A stretch of DNA of 64,000 bases from Choristoneura fumiferana (GCF_025370935.1 NC_133499.1:1-64000), one strand, 5' to 3'. Shown: positions 34,699-45,216, counted from the first letter of the stretch. Numbers and translations: made by a program. Notes: generated by a model from the sequence alone, not told the origin.

Positions 34699-34893
34699 CT
34701 TTTGTTTCAAAGGGTGCGCTCTTTCCCACCAGGCATTCAAAAATGATATTTCACTCCATATGAAGGTCATATTCGGGTACAAATGTAGGCTTTGTACTAT
34801 GTTGTTGATAATATTTTTGGTCTTCATTTCAAAGTACTGTTCAAAAGTTTTTAGCCATCCCGGGTCATTGTGAGAATGCGGAACCATGATAAC
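34699..34893 (-). CDS. Alpha-mannosidase II-type, exon 3 of those found
   Basis: 195-base exon, phase 0 at both ends, bounded by AG 34894-34895 and GT 34697-34698. It begins VIMVPHSHNDPGWLKTF. The HND of this motif supplies two zinc ligands (His and Asp, residues 67 and 69 from the first exon found). It continues to IWSEISFLNAWW, another conserved block of the family. Confidence 0.95.
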
Positions 34894-35914
34894 CTGGAAT
34901 ATTTAAATTGTGTTTGTTTTCTTAAATCAGAAATATTGACTCTCTGCTTGTCTAGTTTTGCTGAACCAATTTTTACAGAATTCATGTAGGTTAGTTTGTG
35001 ATATAATAAACCGAAAACGAATCATCGATTCAAAGAATCAGCCAAGTTATAAGTTATGAATTCACTTAAAAGATTACACTTGAAATGACTCCTTATATCA
35101 TTTGCAAATTGAATAATAGGTGTAAAAAAAAAAGAGAATTAAGGTCCTATCTATTTGCGTCTGAATAATTCTAATTTGAACTAACAATAAGAATTTAAAT
35201 ATTAATTGGTGTATCCTAAAACTGATTAATTAAAGGCCAGTCAAATCTTATATAAACATATAATGTAAATTACCTATATCGGGTGTGGCCTGAAATATGA
35301 GCAAATAATTAAAACATAAATCATACTCGTCAAACTCAATAAATTTTTATTACGCTTTTAAGTTTATTCGAAGAAGCAATGTAAAGCAAAATGCTTGATG
35401 TTTGTAGCGTGACAGGCGACGTCAGTTGTGTTCTAAGATGGCGTACATTGATAGCAGTATTTAGTTTGTATAAAAATTCAAAGACTCCTTTATTTTTAAA
35501 AGTAGCTGAACAAATGTTGTTCAGATTGACGAGGCCACACCCGGTATGTTGTTTGGAACTCTTAGGAAACTGCATTCGTGAATTAAAAAAATTGCGCATC
35601 CTACGAAATATCTGGTTAAGTACGTGAAAACTCGCAAAATTCTTGAACTTTTTTTTTTATATTATTCATAAAGTTTGGGTTTTTGGTATTCGTTTTGTAT
35701 GGCATTATGGCAGTTAATATAATCAAAACAATTTAAGTTTCTCCAGAAGTTTCTTTTAGGGTTCTGAAGTGAAAATGACAAAAACGTAATTCTCACCGTT
35801 TTTGAGTATGTACCTATATACAGAAGACGAGGTCCCTCTCCCTCTGGGTTGAATGTTTACACTGGTTTACATGATTTGGGCACCTGTACAAAAAAAGATT
35901 AAAAGTAAATATAC

Positions 35915-36007
35915 CTTTAGCTTGGGCCGTCGACTGTCATTGCGGAATTCCTCATAACGTTCTTCAAAGTTCTTATCCCAAAACTCCTTTATACGTAGCC
36001 AGCTAGG
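35915..36007 (-). CDS. Alpha-mannosidase II-type, exon 2 of those found
   Basis: 93-base exon, phase 0 at both ends, with GCAG before 36007 and GTATAT after 35915. Thirty-one codons read PSWLRIKEFWDKNFEERYEE and on to RRPKLK, the segment that precedes the catalytic motif in this family. Intron length to the next exon is 1,021 bases. Confidence 0.88.
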
Positions 36008-36059
36008 CTGCAAAGAAATAAATAAAAAATAAGAAAACCTTTATATCCCTTAAATACAG

Positions 36060-36103
36060 AGGACCCGATGGCTAAGTGGTTAGAGAACCTAATTACGAAG
36101 CTC
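36060..36103 (+). repeat. SINE family C, left piece of an interrupted copy
   Basis: CCGATGGCTAAGTGGTTAGA to TACGAAGCT corresponds to the tRNA-like head of family C. The matching remainder (TTGAAGTCCCGGG onwards) resumes at 36849. About 740 bp was inserted between them. Lies in a mannosidase intron. Confidence 0.75.
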
Positions 36104-36844
36104 CACTACTTCAGGCTGTATATTGTTAAGCTTATGGATTTTAAGCTTGTATATTTTTAGTTCAATATCTAGTCACAGGCCCACAACGTCGAGGTTCCCA
36201 AGACAGTCCCAAGATGATCCCATAGGGCTTTTGAGAACGGAAGCAATACCAGCCCTCGGTACCGCTCTGCTTTCAGAGCATGACATGCGGAGATGACATG
36301 AGGGCGTGTGAGCTAACTTTGGGAGCGGTAGGCGTGACCTTGCGCCTTCGGAATCCAAAAGTTTAATGGTTACTTGATCTGAAATGTATATCGAATCAAA
36401 TTATTGTTATTATTATTTTTATGACGGTGGAAGCACTTCCACTGAATGTAGCTATAGTTAGTGCTTAGTTTTGTGATTAAGGGACCCCATACATCCCTGA
36501 ATTATTATTTTTTGCAAGTTTTTTTCAATTTTATACTGTAGGTAGTTTTTAAGTCTTTTATTTGTAAGTAATTATTTTATTTTGAAAAAATTACTTTCTG
36601 CCAAGTTTCTTGCGGCGCAATCTTCTTGGCAATGATGGTCTTTCCGAAAGCACTAGTAGTTTAAAAAACCGGCGAAGAGCGTGTCGGACACGCCCAAAAT
36701 AGCTGCGGACGGACGGACGGACAGACAGACAGACATGGCGAAACTATAAGGGTTCCGTTTTTGCCTTTTTGCTCCGGAACCCTAAAAATGATAAAAGTGC
36801 AGATTGCGGCCTATTTACTGAATAAAGAATTTGGTACTTGAATT
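36104..36844. mobile_element. Insertion splitting a family C SINE
   Basis: Contains a short unit near 36165-36360 and a family E copy with a large internal deletion at 36661-36790. No transposase ORF and no obvious terminal repeats, so this may be several events. Confidence 0.45.
36661..36790 (+). repeat. Repeat family E, ends joined
   Basis: CCGGCGAAGAGCGTGTCGG and CACGCCCAAAATAG are fused directly to GCTGCGGACGGACGGACGGA and the terminal CCGGAACCCTAAAAA, so the central 500 bp are missing. Confidence 0.75.
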
Positions 36845-37062
36845 TTGAATTTGCTTGAAGTCCCGGGTTTGATTCCCGGCCGGCCGGGGGGGGGCAGATA
36901 TTTGTATGAATAATACGAATGATTCTTCTCGGGTCTTGGATAATTAATATGTATTTAAGTATGTATTTATCTATACAAGTATTTTATCCATAGTAGGTAG
37001 CTATATAAGCTTTTCTTAATTTGGAACCAGGTCAATCGGTGTGAAGTGTCCCATGATATTTT
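36845..37062 (+). repeat. SINE family C, right piece
   Basis: Continues with GGTTTGATTCCCGGCCGG (B box), TTCTCGGGTCTTGGATAATT and AATCGGTGTGAAGTGTCCCA. Confidence 0.75.
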
Positions 37063-37184
37063 ATTTAAATACTATTTAAAATGCTTAAGAATCTATCTAA
37101 CACCTTTAAACGACCAATTCTTGTATTATATGTAAATTAAGCAAAGCTTGTAGGCAATGGATGTACATATATCTCGGGGGGATC

Positions 37185-37254
37185 TCGGAAACGGCTCCAA
37201 CGATTTCGATGAAATTTGGTATGTGGGCGTTTTCGGGGATGACAAATCGATCTA
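37185..37254 (+). repeat. Repeat family H, left part
   Basis: GATCTCGGAAACGGCTCC to AAATCGATCTA, interrupted at its TA by the element at 37255. The right part resumes at 37760. Confidence 0.8.
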
Positions 37255-37757
37255 CAGTACTTTCACTGTTGCATGGTGCGGGTGACAGCTGTCAATATCA
37301 CAAGACTAGAGAGTCAAGTGTCAAAGATACTTGAGTCGAGAATACTAATAATTTAAAATCTTAATCATAATTAATGTCATCATTAATCCGATATTACGCT
37401 AATTTTTATGAGAATATTAGTGAAATTCTAGGTTGGAATATTATTTGCAACTTAAGTAAGGCTAAATGGAGTTTGCAAGAATATTTCTTACTTACCAATT
37501 TATAAGTACCGATATAACTCAAGATTCATTAGGTCGCATAATTGTGATTTGAATTTAATTAATTGATTATAAAAATCTGATAGCTTAAATTTATTTCGTA
37601 TAGCATACATAGTTCTTTATGTTCAAATATTTTGCGCTAGTTATATTCAGGCTACAACTGAAATATACTTCCATATATTTAGACCGCAGCAACTTTTTTT
37701 GAATAAAACGAAACGTGCATCAAGTGTCAAATGCACCATGCTAGAATGAAAGCACTG
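37255..37757. mobile_element. TA-inserted non-autonomous DNA transposon
   Basis: 503 bp with terminal inverted repeats CAGTACTTTCACTGTTGCAT / reverse complement of ATGCTAGAATGAAAGCACTG, flanked on both sides by TA. The host repeat without the insertion is seen at 14606-14752 (GATCTAGCTT), which confirms the ends. TA duplication fits Tc1/mariner-type or related MITEs. No ORF. Lies in a mannosidase intron. Confidence 0.85.
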
Positions 37758-37759
37758 TA

Positions 37760-37825
37760 GCTTGGTCTGGGAAAACGCTTATTATCGAGTTTAAGCCCGA
37801 CCAAAGCTCGGTCGCCCAGGTACTT
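37760..37825 (+). repeat. Repeat family H, right part
   Basis: GCTTGGTCTGGGAAAACGCT to GGTCGCCCAGGTACTTG, continuing the repeat interrupted at 37254. Confidence 0.8.
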
Positions 37826-38121
37826 GTATTTGAATGAGTACTACTTACTTACTTTTACTTTTATACATAAATAAGTAGGTACTTAAATAAATCAGAATAC
37901 TGTAAGATATCGCGAAAACGAGTAGTAGGTGGGATTATGGGATAAAGTCATACCCTTGTCATACCTATAATTTGACATTACCTACTGATTCGCTCTAGCA
38001 ATTTCTGTTAAATGTGTTAAAGTGGCAAGGTACTGAACTTTAATGTTTTATTAGTGTTGATAAAGATCTGCGTTAGATAAAGAAGTATTATAACAGTAAA
38101 AACTAGAAAATTGTAACACAC

Positions 38122-38205
38122 CTGAAATTCGAAAGAAGGATACACGCTCAACGTGTCTATGTCGGCAACGCTGTCTCGTAGCACAGGACATTGCTCGGAT
38201 ATCTG
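38122..38205 (-). CDS. Alpha-mannosidase II-type, first coding exon found
   Basis: 84-base exon, phase 0 at both ends. It reads QISEQCPVLRDSVADIDTLS and VYPSFEFQ, typical of the lumenal segment just before the catalytic domain. The acceptor is a tandem TAGCAG (38203-38208), so a Gln could be included or skipped. The poly-pyrimidine tract upstream is strong. The membrane anchor and cytosolic tail must lie in an exon further upstream ending in phase 0, which was not identified. Confidence 0.85.
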
Positions 38206-38478
38206 CTATGGAACGGAAAAAAAATGAAAAACGCGACGATTGCAAGTTGAATTTGCAAGGAGAGGGTTCCGTACTTTCCCTGATATTAAGGAAATTTCCT
38301 AAGTATTTCAATTAAATAACTCAGATTTCTTATAGGTTTCCTCGAACTTAGATAGCCTGTAGTTTTATTTTAATTGTAAGCCCAATAGTTTCAGAGAAAA
38401 TCCCCAATTATTCGTTAATTGTCTTATATTTTTGAATTTTCTGAAATAACTTTAAAACTGTTATTTCTTAAAACTATA

Positions 38479-38927
38479 CCGGGTGGAAAGTTGAGATGGG
38501 GCAGCAATACTGGGTTAAGACACTAACTTTAGTTAAAATGTTCAGTTTTTAGTTGTCTACATACTGTTTAATTTTCTTTAAGCATAAAGGATTCATATTC
38601 TTAAAAAAACAACATGCGAATGTTTCAATTTGCAAATTAGTACCCTACGAACTGTATGGAAAAAGTTTTCTTTGATTTGTTGGTGTTCTAATACTCTAAC
38701 CTTAGTTGGTCTCAATGAGTGTTTTAATCCTTGATAGATATGGGACCGATTGGCATTAAAAAAAGTCAAATCTGTCAATTTTCTCGCTGACAGTACATTT
38801 CATCAAAAATCTGTGAATGTCGATTGTCATTACTCAAAAAGTTAGTAAATTTCTCCTAAGAGCATATTCGCGTAGCAGCAAGGGATCTAGTAGCTGCCCT
38901 TGCTGCCCATCACAACTTTCCATCCTG
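38479..38927. mobile_element. TA-flanked TIR element
   Basis: 449 bp with ends CCGGGTGGAAAGTTGAGATG and CATCACAACTTTCCATCCTG, flanked by TA. The minus strand has a 61-codon ORF (38593-38778) with no recognised domain. Class probably Tc1/mariner-like MITE. Lies upstream of the first mannosidase exon found. Confidence 0.75.
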
Positions 38928-38940
38928 TATAATAGTATTT

Positions 38941-39069
38941 TATGCAACTGTATCATAATAAAGGCCATTGAGACATGAGTGCGAGTTTATGACATGAGGC
39001 GAAGCCGAATATGATAATAGATAGATACGCATGAGTGTTTCATTGGCTGATTATGAATAGTTGCATACA
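38941..39069. mobile_element. Small TIR element, family X
   Basis: TATGCAACTGTATCATAATA at the left and AATAGTTGCATA at the right. The interior contains CATGAGTGCGAGTTTATGAC. A shorter relative is at 41650-41718. Confidence 0.6.
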
Positions 39070-39148
39070 TTACTTTTTCTATGAGCTCCAACATAATCAA
39101 TTATTACATAATTAATACTTACATAACGGACAATAATAGTACATTTAC

Positions 39149-39240
39149 TGCCGAGGCCGGGAAAAAGCAATTCGTGGATGAGTAGGTAGAGTTTGACTCA
39201 ATAAATACGAATCCACGAATTGCAATTTCCGCTGAGGCAT
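39149..39240. mobile_element. Short inverted-repeat element
   Basis: GCAATTCGTGGAT near 39166 pairs with ATCCACGAATTGC near 39210. The outer GCCGAGGCCGGGAAA pairs imperfectly with TTTCCGCTGAGGC. Confidence 0.6.
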
Positions 39241-39491
39241 GTATTGCTTTTCTCAAATAATGCAAGGAAATAAAGCAAATTTGTTAAAATATTAAATTAA
39301 ATGTTTAGGCACGGTTTTAAAATTGCTACCCCACGATACTTAATTATTTATTTATTTTTAAAGTACACGACACGACTCATAATGCCATAATTTCATTATA
39401 AATAAACATGCAATTAAAAATTTATATTATATCAATAAAGAATGTAAAGTGCTACTGAACGACTTTTAGTTAATTCAGCCATTTTCTTTTT

Positions 39492-39680
39492 AGGGTTTCG
39501 TACCCAAAGGGTGCCAATGGAACCCTATTACTGAGACTCCGCTGTCTGTCTGTCTGTCTGTCCGTCTCTCACAGGGCTCTATCTCTTGAGCCGTAATAGC
39601 TAGGCACTTGAAATTTTCACAGATTATGTATTACAGTGGCCGCTACAACAAGAAATACTAAAAATAAAATAAAGTTTCAA
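39492..39680 (+). repeat. Repeat family N
   Basis: Second copy of the unit at 18840: TACCCAAAGGGTGCC, AACCCTATTACTGAGACTCC, CTGTCTGTCTGTCTGTCCG and TCTCTTGAGCCGTAATAGCT. Confidence 0.7.
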
Positions 39681-40002
39681 ATTAAAGGGGTCGTCGTACA
39701 AGAAACGTGTTTCATTCAGCGGTTTTTGATTGCTACGCTGCCAAGATTACGGCCGTCAGTTGCTAGGGGCAACGCCCGTGACCCTATGTTGTTAAATGTT
39801 TAACTACTTATTAATTTGTGATTTTATTAGTGTTTTTTTATAAAACCTTCGATAGTTATAATAATTGTCTCTAAGACCGTGGTTTTTTTTTGTGCAGCAT
39901 TAAGACTAAATAACAATTTATGATCCACAAACCTCCGACACACACTACACACACTTCACAAAAGCCAACTTCAATTAAGCACCCTTAATCTTTAAATCTT
40001 TA

Positions 40003-40221
40003 TCTTGCTCGCTAATCCTGCCACGAAACAGCAGTGCTTGCACTGTTGTGTTTCGGCGTGGAGAGTAAGACAGCCGGTGAAATTACTGGCACTTGAGGTT
40101 TCCCATCTTAGGCCTCTAGGTTGGCAACGCATCTGCAATCCCCCTGGTGTTGCAGGTGTCTATGGGCGGTGGTGATTTCTTATCATCAGGAGACCCACTT
40201 GCTCGAAAAAAAAAAAAAAGG
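40003..40221 (+). repeat. Repeat family A, 5'-truncated
   Basis: Starts at CTTGCTCGCTAATCC, lacks the GGTGGTAGGACC head and ends in a 13-A tail, as expected of 5'-truncated retroposition. Confidence 0.8.
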
Positions 40222-40756
40222 ACTCACAGCCGCTGTATTTAATGTTTTTTACATTAAATTTCTATTTATTTTCTATGTTATATATAAACGCCACCCTCCC
40301 AACCTTTTCTTCTTTACCAACCTTTTATTCACGGAAAAGCTGTTTTATTACGCAACACATCATTACTAGTTAGTTTACGGTATCAGGGTCATTGAGAGCA
40401 AATGATTCTGCAAAAATGAAAGTAAGGTTTGATCTAATTCAGGACCAGTTAAGTAAGTACAATTAAGTGACGCAGCTAAATAGATTTTTGTAATATGCCA
40501 AATGTCTTGTTATCTAAGTATCAAATTTCATTCAAATCTGTTGAGCCGTTTTAGCGTGAAGGTAGAACGACTTTTAAAATGTGGTTTACTGAACTGAGAA
40601 CGGGATTAAAATTATTTTATGTTTAATTGAAAAATAAATGGCATATGGTGTTGCTGCTGGTTGTACGTACAGTGCGCGACGCGCCCCATTCACTCGCAGC
40701 AATTTTTCACTTTTTAAAATTCGACAACCGGAATTCAGGACTGACCCTATACTTAC

Positions 40757-40873
40757 CAAAGTTTAAGAACTTAAAGTCAAAACTCGGCCGTCTAGACAGA
40801 GCAACGATGAGTGTGCGGGCTCGGGGAAAAAGCGGCCCGCGGGCGGCCGCGTCCAAAGACTACAGTATATATA
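40757..40873 (-). promoter_or_regulatory. Candidate promoter and non-coding first exon
   Basis: A TATATATA box (40866-40873) is followed on the minus strand by a GC-rich stretch (GCGGCCGCCCGCGGGCCGC) and then a strong donor, TTTG then GTAAGTATAG (GT at 40755-40756). It would suit a 5' untranslated exon of the mannosidase, about 2.5 kb upstream of its first coding exon found. The box is palindromic, so the plus strand is equally possible. Confidence 0.3.
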
Positions 40874-41050
40874 GGGAGATAGACGGGTATCTCAGAACTT
40901 GTATTGGTTCGTATGGAAAGAGGTGCCATCTAGTTCTCATTGTTAAAGCTCGCGCCTATGCATGTGTACCTAGATATACATATAGATATGTATGTTTACG
41001 TATGCATAGCTACGTATAGATTATCAATATTACGCTATAGATAAAATTAG

Positions 41051-41190
41051 CGTCACGCGTCCTAGAGACTACATTAGTACCTAACTTTTTTTGTGCAGGA
41101 AATGTCCTTAAGACTACTTGGTAGTCTCTAGGACATTTCCCGCACAAAAAAAGTTAGGGACTAATGTAGTCTCTAGGATGCGTGACGAGT
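41051..41190. mobile_element. Palindromic MITE, family Y
   Basis: Arms of about 65 bp: GCGTCACGCGTCCTAGAGAC, TACATTAGTACCTAACTTTT, TTTGTGCAGGAAATGTCC are mirrored downstream with few mismatches, around a loop of under 15 bases (TTGG centre). Confidence 0.85.
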
Positions 41191-41333
41191 TAAGTAAAAA
41201 TGTTATTTTCAATAATGCACATGTTTAAACAAAAAAACATGTGCAATACTGAGAATAACAGATTGTGCCGAATAGAAGAAGACAACCAAGTTCACGGCAC
41301 TTGGGCAATTTTATTATTAAAATCAGTACTTAC

Positions 41334-41400
41334 CAAATGTTAATTACGTTTTACTTTTTTCAATGGTCTACTTGCTACTATTTTGCTGAGATCTCTCTGC
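41334..41400 (-). other. Alternative candidate non-coding exon
   Basis: On the minus strand a CCTTTATAGCGCAGAGAGAT segment is followed about 70 bases later by a strong donor, CATTTG then GTAAGTACTG (GT at 41332-41333). No ATG with an open frame is present. Could be a second start site for the mannosidase, or chance. Confidence 0.2.
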
Positions 41401-41649
41401 GCTATAAAGGGTATAGAGAAAGGGAAGTAAAGTTTTAATTCAGATTTATCAATTGCCATTTATTTATATCATGACAGGCTAGCAACCTGTCACTATTGTA
41501 CCGTTTTTGTCAAACTTAACTAAACCTATAATTGCTAAAAGTGGTTCCGAAGCGGTAACGTTTCGTGTGCTCTGCCTACCCCATTTGGGAATACAGGCGT
41601 GACGTTTGTGCGTGTGTAATGGGCTATGTTTTGCAGTATTATAGTAGTT

Positions 41650-41718
41650 TATGCAACTGTATCGTAATAGAGGTCACATGAGTGTTTTAAGGCCTAATTA
41701 CGTACAGTTGCATACAAA
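41650..41718. mobile_element. Small TIR element, family X
   Basis: TATGCAACTGTATCGTAATA and ACAGTTGCATA ends. Deleted relative of 38941-39069. Confidence 0.6.
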
Positions 41719-41723
41719 TATTT

Positions 41724-42065
41724 TATCTACATCCATATATTAAATCCTCTATCATGTGTTCCGCGAACCCTTGAGAATGACCTGCATTGCAACGAGTACT
41801 AGGTATGTCTGCCCCACGACTTGCGCCCGGTGCGCGCCCGATGACGACGACCTGCGCCTGCTGGTGAACGCCCCGCTGCTGCACCTGTACTGTAACTGTA
41901 ATGAATGATGTATGAAATCTCATTACGATATAGATTTCTGTATCCCCCGTGCTGTACTGCCGTGGTCATAATAGAATTCAATATCGTAATGATGGTCGTG
42001 GCTGTCGTAATCTGTGGTTTTGAACGCATAATGGAGGATATACTATATGGGTGTAGATAAAAATA
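41724..42065. other. Inverted duplicate flanking a GC-rich coding-like fragment
   Basis: TTTATCTACATCCATATA at 41724 recurs inverted near 42060 with about 45 bases of similarity inward. Between them the plus strand reads an open stretch with CAPDDDDLRLLVNAPLLHLY ending at TGA (41904-41912 region). The minus strand at 41942-42030 reads an acidic and His-rich open stretch, TTDYDSHDHHYDIEFYYDHG, after an acceptor-like TATAG. Neither reading matches a family I know. It may be exon debris caught in a foldback element. Confidence 0.3.
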
Positions 42066-42199
42066 CATTTGCAATGAGATTACTGGCTATAATCAACTAC
42101 ATAAAATAAAAATCGCACGTCATGTTTCTGACTCCGTTTAAGTAACTATGAGATAGTCTCACGGTAGATTAATGTTCAAAATTAGATTGTAGCCGATTA

Positions 42200-42714
42200 T
42201 TAGTGGCTTCATGTGCATGTCACATCGCGTAGCAACAATTTATAGCAAATTTTCACAATGACAATAATTCTTATTCTAAATATTACATATTATACATACA
42301 CAATATTCGAAAAAGTGTCATCGTCTTTACCGGTTCTTAAAAAACTTTATCATGTATATTATGAACGGCGGTAAAATGTTTTACTTATTTACACAAAAAA
42401 TCAAGGAAACATATTTTTAAAGCAGTCTTTGAAATAACATCAACTGTATCAGATAAATCAAAGTTTTATTGTCGTATTTTAACTACAGAAATTTATGTTA
42501 ATGTTTATACCTTCAAAATTTTATTCACATTCCTCTTATAGTTTCCAAGTAAAATGCCTGTGATGTGACAGGGACGAACAATAAGGGTTCCATTTTTGGA
42601 ATTTTACATTGTTACCGCAACATATTTAGAATAACTAACTAAGAACTAACTAAGATCATATGGACGTAGAGTTCGAAATCTAAACTAATAAAACTAGGGA
42701 CTGTAGATTTGGCA
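42200..42714. other. Unassigned sequence
   Basis: AT-rich. A splice-like block on the minus strand at 42513-42560 is too short to call. Confidence 0.35.
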
Positions 42715-42860
42715 AACTGATATAAATCTGATAATAATCCAATCATTTGGCAGTTACATCCTGTTCATCCTGGCCAGGGTCATCTCCGTAGAAGGGAATT
42801 TCTCAAAAGTTAATGGCAAACACAAAAAACTACACAGTTGTTTAATTTCAATGACAATGC
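42715..42860 (+). repeat. Repeat family I, partial
   Basis: ATAATCCAATCATTTGGCAG, ACATCCTGTTCATCCTGGCC and TCAAAAGTTAATGGC are diverged forms of the copies at 18346 and 52868. Confidence 0.5.
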
Positions 42861-43520
42861 GTTTTTATAATAGACAACACCTAATGCTGCAGCCAGAGTC
42901 GTCTGCTCATGACGGAACTCCTTAAAGCACAAATATGAAATTTTACATGTACGTTCAGTTTTGATGTAGGTATACATGACTTTATGAGACACTAAAATAT
43001 ATAACTAAAAAGATGAAAATAAATTGAAATAAAAAAGTTCTCGGAAACAAGCAATTACTTAAGTTGTTAAGAAAGTTACACTATCCCTGACTGACACAGA
43101 CTACTTTTTCTCCGAAAAAATGCAAAATTTCCGCGGATAAAAATAATTGAATACAAATCCGGAGTTGATTTTCAAAATTCTTTCAAAGATACAATGCCTC
43201 TCATTGACAATTAAGAATGTTATAATAGAACAAAATAGAAATTCATGTCCCGCAGAAACTTTACAATTTCTCGGGATTAAAGTAAAAAAATAGTGTAGCT
43301 TTCTATCAGTTAAGTTTTTTTGTAAATCGAACTAAAGATTTACATCTATCCCGCGGGAACTTTGCGAGTTCCCTAGATTAAAGAAGCCTGTTTCACATTA
43401 CAGGGACAGCTGTGTGGCTGTGTACAGAATTAACTTATTCTTATCCCGAGGAAAAATGAAATGAAAGGAAATGCGTAACTATTTTAACATTTTCTAAAAT
43501 TGCACATTCCATTCCAAAGT
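42861..43520. other. Unassigned sequence
   Basis: Several similar phrases of the form ATCCCGCGGGAACTTTGC and CCCGCAGAAACTTTACAATT recur loosely, suggesting a decayed tandem unit. Not resolved. Confidence 0.3.
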
Positions 43521-43521
43521 T

Positions 43522-43580
43522 CGCCTTGGGGAGGCCTATGTTCAGCAGTGGACGTCTTTCGGCTGACATGATGATGATGA
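43522..43580 (+). mobile_element. RTE-like LINE 3' end, short
   Basis: GAGGCCTATGTTCAGCAGTGG encodes the G-E-A-Y-V-Q-Q-W-type end, followed by CGGCTGACATGATGATGATG. Confidence 0.65.
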
Positions 43581-43794
43581 TTCCAAAGTTGGTACAAATA
43601 TGATTTTTGAATTACAAAATTTGCACCATCTGTCTGAATCTAAAAAAACGTCTGCCTGTATTTGTATAATTCCATTAATCCTCCGAAAAATCAATCAAAC
43701 AAAACACGAAAAAAAAAGATCGCAAAAGGTAAATGTATGTTACTCCAAATTTAACGCGAGCGAAGCCGCGGGAAAAAGAATAAGAATAAGAATT

Positions 43795-44390
43795 TTATAG
43801 GGTTCAGGAGCCAAAATCGCAAAAACGGAACCCTTATAGTTTCACCATGTCTGTCTGTCGGTCTGTCAGTCCACGGCTTTGTTCAAGGACTATCAATGCT
43901 AGAAAGCTGCAATTTTGCACGGATATATATGAAAACTAAGCCGACAAAATGGAACAATAAAAAAATTAAAAAAAAAATTTTAAGGTTACCTCCCCTTAAG
44001 GTCCCATAGACGTAAAGTGGGGGTGATTTATTTTTTTCTCATCCAACCCTATAGTGTATCGTCTCGGTCTTTTAAAACCATCAGGGGTTTGCTAAGACGA
44101 TTTTTTGATTCAGTGATTTGTTTGCGAAATATTAGCGTCCATTAGGGGGATTTGAAAAAAAAAACAGGATGGTAGTAAGTATATCAAACTTAAAAGGAAA
44201 ACGGTTAAGTTTTCTTGAGAATCATTAGTAGTTTAAGAGTAAATAGCAGCCTAAGGTATAAAATATACCTAAACTTGGAATATACCGTACAAAATACGAA
44301 ATCCTTAAAAAATATTACTTAATTTTTTCGTAATGGCTACGGAACCCTATTTCGGGCGTGTCCGACACGCTCTTGGCCAGTTTTTTATTC
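43795..44390 (-). repeat. Repeat family E, long copy
   Basis: Inverted relative to 55226-55900, from GGGTTCAGGAGCCAAAAT to GTCCGACACGCTCTTGGCC. It lacks part of the segment after the cytosine-rich middle. Confidence 0.8.
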
Positions 44391-44487
44391 TACTTGCCGT
44401 GTTAGAGCGGTTTCGTATTACTACAATCCGAATCCATGAAAACACCGGAGTAACTGGAGTACAGACGAGTAATCGTAGCACTATTTT

Positions 44488-44705
44488 TAACCCCCGACGT
44501 AAAAAGAGAGGTGTTATAAGTTTGACCGCTATGTGTGTCTGTATGCGTGTCTATCTGTAGCAACGTAGCTCTTAAACAGGTGGACCGATTTGATTGCAGT
44601 TTTTTTTTTATTTCAAATCAGGGCGATGGTTCTTAGACATGCTTTTTCAAAATCGGTTCAGCCGTTTTTGTGATTTTGAACTTTGAAGTTACAAAATCGG
44701 GCTCG
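44488..44705 (-). repeat. Repeat family L
   Basis: CCCCCGACGTAAAAAGAGAG, GCTCTTAAACAGGTGGACCG and AAATCGGTTCAGCCGTTTTT. It sits between two E copies. Confidence 0.65.
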
Positions 44706-44749
44706 GGAGTTTTGGTGGAATTGGTCGGAAATCGGATTGCGTATACCTT

Positions 44750-45010
44750 TACGCCTTTGTGTGGAAAAATTTGAAGAAAATCAGGATAGTAAGTATATCA
44801 AACTTAGACTGAAAACTATAACGGTTAAGTTTGCTTGAAAATTATTAGTAGTTTAAAAGTAAATAGCAGCCTAAGGTATAAAATTTACCTAAACTTGGAA
44901 GATTGCGTATAAAATACGAAATCCTTAGAAAAATATTACTTAATTTTTTCGTAATGGCTACGGAATCCTATTTACGGCGTGTCCAACACGCTCTTGGCCG
45001 GTTTTTTTTC
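44750..45010 (-). repeat. Repeat family E, 5' half
   Basis: Matches the start of family E on the minus strand up to GTCCAACACGCTCTTGGCCG. Confidence 0.75.
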
Positions 45011-45150
45011 GGATTATTCCATAGAAATTGAATGAAAAATTAAAATGTGGACCGTAAGAATTGTTCTTAGTATATAAGTAAATGTGTCTAATGCAAATAA
45101 TTAATCATGATATCGTAATAATAAAGTAAAAAAATGCGACATTGCCAGCT

Positions 45151-45216
45151 CATCATCATCACCCCAGCCTTAATACGTCCCACTGCTGGGCACAGGCCTC
45201 CTCTCAGAACAAGATG
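45151..45216 (-). repeat. SINE family B, 3' fragment
   Basis: CATCATCATCACCCCAGCCT, ACGTCCCACTGCTGGGCACA and GCCTCCTCTCAGAACAAGA. Confidence 0.8.
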
